From: Clostridiales bacterium | Lineage (GTDB): Bacteria; Bacillota; Clostridia; Lachnospirales; WQUN01 | DNA: 37,801 nucleotides | Assembly (NCBI GenBank): GCA_031270945.1 | Contig: JAISWZ010000420.1 | Location: 1 to 37,801 of the forward strand | Direction of reading: 5' to 3' | Shown here: in pieces, positions 23,620 through 29,648 of the stretch | How the letters are laid out: each line of letters opens with the position of its first letter | Numbering within the stretch: position 1 is the first letter of the stretch | Made by a program: the position numbers and the translations under genes | The notes under the pieces: model-generated | Seen by the model: the letters and a program-made list of their open reading frames with translations, nothing else | What the model was told of the DNA's origin: nothing | Databases searched by the model: none

Positions 23620-24945
23620 CTAATTAAGGCCTGGTGTTGAATCTCCGCTGCCCTTGCCTATGCGGAACGTGACATAGGCGTAATTATTGACTCCAGAGAC
23701 CTGAAGAAGGTACGTTCCAGAGGTAAGATCATCGGTTGGGCCGAAGAACAGGCTGTCTTCAACAAGTCCCAGATCAACCATGTCTCCGCCTATATAGGTC
23801 CAAATGGGGGTTGCGTAAGACAGGTGATGGTAAACGGCGGCCCATGCAGCCGCTGGATCGTACTCAATCAAGTAATGGGATCCGTCAAGCGCCAAGTTGT
23901 AGTCCTGCTCATAAAGGTCGCACATGACCATCAAATGGACTAAGCCGTCATACTTGGGATCGAGGGTTCCGCCAATCGCTGGAGGCGCTGCGAAAGTGAC
24001 AGGTAGCCTTCCTAATGAGGGAACTTCTGGAGCAGGTGTAGGCGTCACGGTTGGGCCGGATGATGTCGGGCCTGAGGTTGGCGTAGGAGCTTCTTCCGCA
24101 GTTATAAGCTTGAGAAGATCCTCGCCCTCTTCTGTCCAGCCGCCCTTGTCAGGATCCGCGAAGGTGCGGTAGTCATCAGGCGTTGGGCCGTCGCTGAACG
24201 CGGTAGCCATCTGGGTGTCAATGTAGACGGCGTAATAGTAAGATCCGCCGTAAGAGCCAATGATGCTCTGCCTCTTGTCAATAGCGTCAATAAGAAGCCC
24301 TGTGGCGTCTCCAGGCAAGATGGGAGAGGCCCAATAGAACCAGCCGTCAGAATCTCCAACCCAATAGTCGCCTATGGGAGAGCCCAAGGCCATCCACTGG
24401 TTCATCGTGATTACGGTTGCGTTCCTGGTGCGCTTTACGCCAGGCTCTGTCCCGTTGTAGACAGTTGTGTTCTGGTCAATGTACCCGTCAATCCTGTTGG
24501 CGCTTGACACAGGCATGTACCACTTTTCTCCGCCCATGGTCCATTCCCAGTACTTGCTGAATGAAGAGCCGTCATCTCCGACTCTTGGGTCGCCGCCAAA
24601 CGGGACGTGCACTTTCCAGGTAGTTCTGTCGTTAAGCGAGGGGTTGCCGGGGCCGATGACTTCAACCAGCTTGCCTGGGACATCCTCGCCAGCGTCTTCT
24701 CCAATTTCCATGTACTCTGTAATCCTGACACGAACGAAGATTGATACGTTGCCCCAGTTCTCGACGTAGACATCCTTGTTGGGCCTGTCTAGATCATCAT
24801 GGGTTGTGCCTCCAGGAATCTCGTCAGACCCGGAGAACTCGTTCAGTATGCCGCCGTTGAAGCTGGTCCAGGCATACGTGCCGACTATTGAAAGCATTAG
24901 AAGCGCAAGCGCGCTTATGATAATCGCTTGCTTGGCTTTAGACAT
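23620..24945 (-). CDS. SipW-dependent-type exported protein, paralogue 3
   Basis: 441 residues from the ATG at 24943-24945 (AGGAGGAG upstream). The signal is almost identical to paralogue 2 (MSKAKQAIIISALALLMLSI, then VGTYAW). The same central motifs are present (NVSIFVRVRITEYMEIGEDAG, GDYWVGDSDGWFYWASP, AVYIDTQMATAFSDGP) and the linker is short (PTPTSGPTSSGPTVTPTPAP). The C-terminal domain matches paralogue 2 (HYLIEYDPAAAWAAVYHHL, PIWTYIGGDMVD) and ends in a slightly different tail (GKGSGDSTPGLN). Three copies in a row suggest dosage amplification or alternative subunits of one surface structure. The TAG stop again lies in a GCGCTAA sequence like a repeat end. No hairpin terminator was found after it. 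Confidence 0.82.
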   Translation of the reverse strand: MSKAKQAIIISALALLMLSIVGTYAWTSFNGGILNEFSGSDEIPGGTTHDDLDRPNKDVYVENWGNVSIFVRVRITEYMEIGEDAGEDVPGKLVEVIGPGNPSLNDRTTWKVHVPFGGDPRVGDDGSSFSKYWEWTMGGEKWYMPVSSANRIDGYIDQNTTVYNGTEPGVKRTRNATVITMNQWMALGSPIGDYWVGDSDGWFYWASPILPGDATGLLIDAIDKRQSIIGSYGGSYYYAVYIDTQMATAFSDGPTPDDYRTFADPDKGGWTEEGEDLLKLITAEEAPTPTSGPTSSGPTVTPTPAPEVPSLGRLPVTFAAPPAIGGTLDPKYDGLVHLMVMCDLYEQDYNLALDGSHYLIEYDPAAAWAAVYHHLSYATPIWTYIGGDMVDLGLVEDSLFFGPTDDLTSGTYLLQVSGVNNYAYVTFRIGKGSGDSTPGLN

Positions 24946-24970
24946 TGAAGCTCCTCCTTTGTGGATTAAA

Positions 24971-25048
24971 AGCATATCCCAAAATAGGGCGCGAGTTCGG
25001 TCGCGCTTTCTTGTCTAAGATCGAGACAAGAATTTTGGGATATGCACT
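24971..25048. repeat. Palindromic element, complete copy (78 bp)
   Basis: Outer arms AGCATATCCCAAAAT / ATTTTGGGATATGCACT enclose two side-by-side hairpins: GCGCGA-GTTCGG-TCGCGC (24989-25006) and CTTGTCT / AGACAAG (25010-25030). This is a three-way junction plan. It lies 20 bp upstream of the ribosome binding site of SipW-type gene 3. Confidence 0.82.
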
Positions 25049-25090
25049 TTGCTGATGCACTCAAACATCAGCATAAGTTATGTGTGCGCT

Positions 25091-25119
25091 TTGCAAGCGC
25101 AAAACAAGGGTTTGCGCTT
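25091..25119. other. Isolated 11-bp hairpin
   Basis: GCAAGCGCAAA / TTTGCGCTTGC with a 7-nt loop. No T-run follows on either strand. Confidence 0.6.
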
Positions 25120-25162
25120 GCTGTGTATAAAAATATTCATGAGGATTCCCAGGAGATTTTAT

Positions 25163-25239
25163 CTTGGCAAAAACGCGTGATGTCGTTGTTTACGGCTTTC
25201 GCAGCGGTTCAAGCCCTATGCGCCAAACGCATGTCCCAA
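25163..25239. repeat. Dispersed 77-nt repeat, copy 2
   Basis: Partner of 23534-23610; the two are one SipW-type gene length apart, so the repeat may have been copied with that gene. Confidence 0.7.
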
Positions 25240-25324
25240 AACTGATTCCGGGGGTTTGCTCGTTGAAACCCGACAAACACTGTTCAAGCATACCAGGAAT
25301 TTTTCGGCGCATGGGATATGCGCT
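25229..25324. repeat. Palindromic element, diverged copy (96 bp)
   Basis: Ends GCATGTCCCAAAAC and ATGGGATATGCGCT. The interior has GTTTGCTCG ... CCGACAAAC (inner hairpin), then CAAGCATACCA, then GGAATTTTTC, matching the plan of the copies at 25556 and 25803. Confidence 0.7.
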
Positions 25325-25454
25325 AGCGCGTTGCCAGGCTTTAAAGCATGTCTTGCCTTTGCGCATATGTAGCCTAAAGCATGCCCGCCAAGGATTTTAT
25401 GGATTTAGCAAAATCCTTGGCTTAGGGCATTTCCTCGCTTATGCCATAAATAAA

Positions 25455-25515
25455 ATAATTACTCGCAGTTAATGCGGGCGGCACCTGGCAGAATGCCAGG
25501 ACTGCGAATAATTAT
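25455..25515. other. Cruciform-type inverted repeat
   Basis: Outer arms 25455-25469 and 25501-25515 (ATAATTACTCGCAGT / ACTGCGAATAATTAT, one mismatch) enclose a perfect hairpin CCTGGCA-GAA-TGCCAGG (25484-25500). It does not carry the GCATATCCC ends, so it is a separate structured element. Confidence 0.65.
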
Positions 25516-25555
25516 CGCAACTCGCGCAGATTTGGATAAAAACGCTTGTTGCGTT

Positions 25556-25687
25556 GAGCATATCATCAAAATTAATTAGGCTAGCAAAAGTCACGCAAGT
25601 TTGCTCGCCCGTGCCCGAGACAAACACTGTTAAAGCAGAGCTGTGACTTTTGCTGCGTCACTGCAGCAATTTTGGCATATGCACTAA
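25556..25687. repeat. Palindromic element, large copy (132 bp)
   Basis: Outer ends GAGCATATCATCAAAATTAA and CAATTTTGGCATATGCACTA. Second stem AGCAAAAGTCAC (25583-25594) / GTGACTTTTGCT (25643-25654), 12 bp. Third stem GTTTGCTCG (25599-25607) / CGAGACAAAC (25616-25625). The linker TTAAAGCA occupies the same place as AAGCAT in other copies. Confidence 0.82.
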
Positions 25688-25693
25688 GAGCAT

Positions 25694-25756
25694 GCTGGCA
25701 TAGGGACGAATGGTTCGAGCTTAGAATTATGCCAGCTTGCGAAAGTTTCGCAAGCT
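25694..25756. other. Two overlapping perfect inverted repeats
   Basis: GCTGGCATA (25694-25702) pairs with TATGCCAGC (25728-25736), and AGCTTGCGAAA (25734-25744) pairs with TTTCGCAAGCT (25746-25756). The two stems share three bases, so they would compete at their junction. Function unknown. Confidence 0.6.
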
Positions 25757-25802
25757 GCGCAAGCCGCATTCCGATATTGCGAAAAGGCGCCGAAAAGTCT
25801 TG

Positions 25803-25931
25803 GAGCATATCCCAAAATTAATTCCATGGCTTGAAAAATTCCGGATGTTTGCTCGCAGAAGATCGAGCAAACTAGTTGAAGCATTCGCCAGGAATTTTTC
25901 TGCGCCTTAACGGAATTTTGGGATATGCTCT
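25803..25931. repeat. Palindromic element, large copy (129 bp), best preserved
   Basis: Outer arms GAGCATATCCCAAAATTAAT and GGAATTTTGGGATATGCTC. Second stem GAAAAATTCC (25833-25842) / GGAATTTTTC (25891-25900), 10 bp. Third stem GTTTGCTCG (25847-25855) / CGAGCAAAC (25864-25872), 9 bp. GAAGCATTC lies unpaired between the third stem and the right arm of the second. Confidence 0.88.
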
Positions 25932-26171
25932 TGGATGCTTGATCAAGCAAACCCAGGACTTTCGCAAGCCGGGAACCAATATTGGGATGCGCTCTAGAGC
26001 AAGGGAAATGCCCTTATGAAGAGTTCGCGATTAATTGCGTTTGTCCGGTCAAACGTTCTCAAGCGTGAACGAGCCAAGCTGATGGGTTGCGCGTTTTTGC
26101 GGGTGAAGCGAACAGCCCCTGGGAATCTCATAAATAGATCTATCTTTGGTGATGCATTTTTTTTGGCAAGA

Positions 26172-26301
26172 AGCATATCCCGAATTAATGTTAGGGCGCT
26201 CTTAAGGGGATATGCGCTAAATCGCTCTTTTTGCCGCGAGACGCCAAGTTAAGACACGACGCATTCTGGGCAAGCGACTATATGAATTTTGGATATGCAC
26301 T
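26172..26301. repeat. Palindromic element, short copy plus a solo right end
   Basis: AGCATATCC at 26172-26180 pairs with GGGATATGCGCT ending at 26218 to form a short 47-bp element. Another right end, GAATTTTGGATATGCACT, is at 26284-26301. Confidence 0.65.
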
Positions 26302-26344
26302 AATTATACATCTGAAGAAGAAACATGTCAATTCGTGGCGGATT
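26302..26344. repeat. Dispersed 43-nt repeat, copy 2
   Basis: Partner of 21353-21395 (AATTATACATC, AGAAGAA, TGTCAATTC, CGGA). It directly follows a palindromic element end. Confidence 0.65.
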
Positions 26345-27090
26345 ATCGAAAGTTGGGAAAAGTTTCAGAGAATAGATGATAAAAAGTCTTATGCGTTTGC
26401 AGTTTATCAACGCAATATCATGACATAGCGTGAATGTTAGATGTAAATAATGAGATGTTAACAAAAATGATAGAAATAATAAAAGTTTCTAATTCAGGGA
26501 GAGCGTGATAACAGTCATCTGCATGCGTATGTTTGATAGTTTCAATAAATTATGCCTAACTTGAACTAACAAATAAACCCCTTTAAATTGCATCAAACAT
26601 ATAGATCTCCAAGGCAAGAAATGCAACCCAAAATGGCTTGGCTTCAAGGTTTTCGCGAGATCAGCCGGGCTGGCGGACCGGCTGCCGCAGATTCTGATTC
26701 ATGAAAATTTCATTATTTGATGTCGAAAGACGGGGACTGATTTTATGAATTTACAGCAAAGCTACATAAGCAGCATAATTATGAAGAATGACCTAGGAAT
26801 GCGCTGCTTTGAGAGGATTCTCGGCGTCTGCGCGTTAAGGGCTCACAGCCTTGCTCGAATAGAAACGTTTTCCGGCAAGGCGGAAATGTCAAACTTGGCT
26901 TGGATGCCGAGGTTCTGGCTGATTTTCTTGGGAACTCATAGCTATGGTTTTAGCTGCGCCTAAATCACAACAAACTTGCTAAGAAGTAATTGGTCTGATT
27001 ATTTATATTTTTTTCAATGTTTCGACATTTGCACTAGGCATCTCGTAAGAATTTATTTATAAAGCACCTTGCTTCTGTGATAAAATAAAG
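26345..27090. other. Gene-free stretch upstream of the IclR gene
   Basis: No supported gene. A 72-codon open frame from 26745 lacks a good ribosome binding site. The sequence is AT-rich near 26440-26600 and again at 26990-27090, which probably holds the IclR promoter; I could not fix a convincing pair of boxes. Confidence 0.4.
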
Positions 27091-27106
27091 GCATATCCCA
27101 AAATTA
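27091..27106. repeat. Solo palindromic element end in the IclR leader
   Basis: GCATATCCCAAAATTA sits 5 nt upstream of the GGGAGG ribosome binding site of the IclR gene. No partner end is nearby. Confidence 0.65.
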
Positions 27107-27124
27107 GCAAGGGAGGCGCTTGAG

Positions 27125-27901
27125 TTGGAAGCGGAAGGCGACAAGGGCGTCCGCTCTTTGGAGCGGGCTTTGGACATATTGGAAGCCTTGTCTACCGAGC
27201 ATGACGGATTGGGGATAACCGATCTGTCCAAAAGGGTAGGGCTTCAAAAGAGCACAGTGCATAGGCTGACGCAGACACTGGTCAGGCGGGGGTATGTTGA
27301 AAAGAAGGATGATGGAGCATACAGGCTGGGGCTTAAGATGATAGAGGCGGTGGGATGCTACATAAACAGCCTGGAGCTTCAGACTCAGGCCAGGCCTTTT
27401 GTCGCGCAGATAACGGCGGAGCTTGGGCTTACCGCGCATCTGGGAGTGCTGGAGGGAGATCAGGTTGTTTATATCGAGAGGATGGACGTCTACTCTGGAG
27501 TGAAGCTGTACAGCCAGATAGGGCTTCGCATGCACGCCTACTGCTCTTCCCTTGGAAAATGCCTGCTCTCTGCGCTAAGCGGAGAGGAGCTGTCAAAGGT
27601 GATGGGAGGCTGCAAGTTCGAGCGGTTTACCCCGAACACCATATCAAGCTTTGAAGAGCTGAAGCAGACGCTAAAGCAAGCCAGAAGCCAAGGCTGGGCC
27701 ATGGACAACCTGGAGTTCTCCCCAGAGAACCGGTGCGTGGGCGCTCCCATATTTGACTACAGGGGAGAGATAATAGCGGCAGTCAGCGCAAGCGGCCCGC
27801 CATCGGTATTTACGGAGGACAGGGTTCCGCAGGTTGCGGCGTTTGTCAAGGACAAAGCTATGGCGATTTCGATGAGCCTTGGATATACAGGGAAAATTTA
27901 A
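27125..27901 (+). CDS. IclR-family transcriptional regulator
   Basis: 258 residues. A TTG start at 27125 is supported by GGGAGG at 27111-27116, 8 nt upstream; no ATG fits. The N-terminal winged helix-turn-helix (about 8-70) reads VRSLERALDILEAL, GITDLSKRVGLQKSTVHRL, GYVEKKDDGAYRLG. The C-terminal effector-binding IclR domain (about 85-250) has the family marks ERMDVYSGVKLYSQIG, YCSSLGKCLLSAL, RSQGWAMDNLEF and CVGAPIFDYRGEIIAAVSASGP. These regulators bind palindromes as dimers or tetramers and sense small metabolites. It converges with the aldehyde dehydrogenase gene, sharing a bidirectional terminator. Its likely target is the FIST-aldehyde dehydrogenase operon (see the palindrome at 30976-30992), which is inference. 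Confidence 0.93.
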   Translation: MEAEGDKGVRSLERALDILEALSTEHDGLGITDLSKRVGLQKSTVHRLTQTLVRRGYVEKKDDGAYRLGLKMIEAVGCYINSLELQTQARPFVAQITAELGLTAHLGVLEGDQVVYIERMDVYSGVKLYSQIGLRMHAYCSSLGKCLLSALSGEELSKVMGGCKFERFTPNTISSFEELKQTLKQARSQGWAMDNLEFSPENRCVGAPIFDYRGEIIAAVSASGPPSVFTEDRVPQVAAFVKDKAMAISMSLGYTGKI

Positions 27902-27974
27902 GCGGATAGGAGGTGGAGGCAAAAATATAATAATATATAATAATAAAATATAAAGTTAAAACAAAAAGAAAAAA

Positions 27975-28007
27975 ATAAACCCAAAACCCAAAACCTAAAA
28001 CCAAAAA
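27975..28007. repeat. A/C-rich tract beside the shared terminator
   Basis: AACCCAAAACCCAAAACCTA-type units; on the minus strand this is GGTTTTGGGTTTTGGG directly after the aldehyde dehydrogenase terminator. A/T-only sequence precedes it from 27925. Confidence 0.7.
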
Positions 28008-28048
28008 AAGGCAAAGGCAAGGCCGGAAACCGGCCTTGCCTTTGCCTT
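28008..28048. terminator. Bidirectional terminator between IclR and aldehyde dehydrogenase genes
   Basis: 19-bp perfect stem AAGGCAAAGGCAAGGCCGG / CCGGCCTTGCCTTTGCCTT with an AAA loop. On the minus strand it is followed by seven T in GGTTTTTTT-like sequence. Confidence 0.9.
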
Positions 28049-28084
28049 AATAGCCATTGCGGCTAGAGATCTTGGTAAAAAAGC

Positions 28085-29515
28085 TTAGAACAGGTTTTTC
28101 AGCACTATCGTCTTGACCCTTGTCATCTCTTCGAAGGTGCTCATGACTCCCTCGGTTCCAAGGCCGCTTTGCTTCCAGCCGCCAAATGGCATCTCAAAGG
28201 ATCTGAAGAAGCTGGCACCATTTATGACTGCGGCACCCGCTTCCATGCTTGCGGCCACTTTCCAGGCCCGCTTGTAGTTCTTGGAGAAGACGCTGGAGGA
28301 AAGGCCGAAGATGGACTGGTTGGCGATCTCGATTGCCTCTTCGTCGGTATCGAATCCGATGATTGGAACGACCGGGCCAAAGATCTCCATGTCAAAGGCG
28401 ACGTCTGCAGACTTTGGAACGTTGGCTATGATGGTTGGATCGTAGTAGGCGCCGTTTCTGTTTCCGCCAAGGATGATCTCTCCGCCTTGCTCAACCGTCT
28501 TTTTCACTTGCGCTTCCACAAGGATCGCGGCCTTCTCGCTTATGAGGCAGCCGACTTGGGTGGTTTCCAAGGCGGGATCGCCGAATGAGAGCTGGCTGAT
28601 CCTGTCCACCGCTTTTTTGGCGAACTCGTCTTTTACTGAGTTGTGAACCAGGAAGCGCTTGCTTGCGCAGCATACCTGCCCGGTATTGTAGAAGCGGCCC
28701 CAGACCAGTTCCTCTATGGCCAGATCCAGGTCAGCGTCCTCAAGAATGATAAAGGCGTCGTTTCCGCCCAGCTCAAGGGCGGTCTTTGTAAGGTTGGCGG
28801 CGGCCAGCTTTTGGGTGGATATGCCGACTTCGGTGCTTCCAGTAAGGGTAACAAGCGAGACTCTCTTGTCTTCCACTGCGGCTGACTTTACGCTTCCTGG
28901 AGCGGTAAGGCATTGGGCCACGCCAGCTGGAACGCCAGCCTTTCCAAGCAGCTCTGTAAGCCTGAGAAGGGTCAGAGGGTTGTCAGATGAAGGCAATACG
29001 ATTGGAGCGTTGCCCATTAACAGGGCTGGAGCGACTTTCTGGTCAAACAGATCGCAAGGGAAGTTGAAAGGGATGATGCATGCTATGACTCCCACAGGCT
29101 CCCTGGTCACCAGCTGAAGGTTCTTGTCTTGCCCTGCCTCTGTGCCTGGCGGGATGATGCTGTCATAGAAGTGCTTCGCTCTCTCGATAAAGCCTGAGAA
29201 CCCGATCTTGATGTTTCCGATTTCGGCTCTGGCCTCTTTTATGGGCTTGCCGTTCTCAGCGCTGAGGGTCTGCGCCAGGCTTTCCTTTTCGGCGTCAACG
29301 AGATCCAAGAAGTTGTAGAGGATCGCCGCTCTCTCATGTATTGGGGTTTTGGCCCATGCCTTCTGCGCTTCGTAAGCCGCGCCTACCGCTATGTCAATGT
29401 CCTCTTTGTTTGCCTTTGGCACTGAGTCAATGACTTTGCCGTTTGCAGGGTTGATGATGTCAAATGTTTCTGAGGAAACGCTGTCTGACAGTTTTCCGTT
29501 TATGAACATTTTCAT
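28085..29515 (-). CDS. NAD(P)-dependent aldehyde dehydrogenase
   Basis: 476 residues from the ATG at 29513-29515, which has AAGGAGG upstream. It oxidises an aldehyde to the acid. Visible marks are IPFNFPCD with the catalytic asparagine N151, TGSTEVG for the nucleotide-binding turn, ELGGND with E249, FYNTGQVCCASKR with the probable nucleophile C282 (C283 adjacent), EIFGPVVPI and PFGGWKQSG. The overall sequence resembles succinate-semialdehyde, lactaldehyde and glyceraldehyde dehydrogenases; the substrate is uncertain. Oddity: at the cofactor-contacting position normally Lys in the family motif (VVKP), this protein has Leu (PIVLPSS, residue 175), which could alter cofactor binding. It lies 133 bp after the FIST gene in the same direction and is probably co-transcribed with it. 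Confidence 0.93.
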   Translation of the reverse strand: MKMFINGKLSDSVSSETFDIINPANGKVIDSVPKANKEDIDIAVGAAYEAQKAWAKTPIHERAAILYNFLDLVDAEKESLAQTLSAENGKPIKEARAEIGNIKIGFSGFIERAKHFYDSIIPPGTEAGQDKNLQLVTREPVGVIACIIPFNFPCDLFDQKVAPALLMGNAPIVLPSSDNPLTLLRLTELLGKAGVPAGVAQCLTAPGSVKSAAVEDKRVSLVTLTGSTEVGISTQKLAAANLTKTALELGGNDAFIILEDADLDLAIEELVWGRFYNTGQVCCASKRFLVHNSVKDEFAKKAVDRISQLSFGDPALETTQVGCLISEKAAILVEAQVKKTVEQGGEIILGGNRNGAYYDPTIIANVPKSADVAFDMEIFGPVVPIIGFDTDEEAIEIANQSIFGLSSSVFSKNYKRAWKVAASMEAGAAVINGASFFRSFEMPFGGWKQSGLGTEGVMSTFEEMTRVKTIVLKNLF

Positions 29516-29576
29516 AAAAAAGCCTCCTTTTTGGGTTTTGTTTGAGCAAATTTGCGTGTCAACCTTGAATTTATGC

Positions 29577-29608
29577 CTAGTCATATCCCATTCTTGGGAT
29601 ATGACTAG
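29577..29608. repeat. Perfect 14-bp hairpin form of the palindromic family
   Basis: CTAGTCATATCCCA-TTCT-TGGGATATGACTAG, located between the FIST stop and the aldehyde dehydrogenase start, about 60 bp before the latter. It keeps the CATATCCCA core of the family as a compact hairpin. In a FIST-aldehyde dehydrogenase mRNA it would form an intercistronic stem. A smaller hairpin GCGGGG-AAA-CCCCGC is at 29626-29640. Confidence 0.8.
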
Positions 29609-29648
29609 CGCCGTGTGCGGCTAAAGCGGGGAAACCCCGCGCTGCTTT

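Noticed and set aside
26745..26963. 72-codon open frame upstream of the IclR gene
   Set aside because: Only a weak GGGG-type site about 11 nt before the ATG, no recognisable sequence and no neighbour support.
25050..27110. Degraded prophage or insertion sequence
   Set aside because: No trace of transposase, integrase or phage genes; the region is explained by small palindromic repeats.
29577..29608. Simple terminator of the FIST gene
   Set aside because: The stem is perfect but no T-run follows on the minus strand, and its core is that of the palindromic family; it is listed as a repeat instead.
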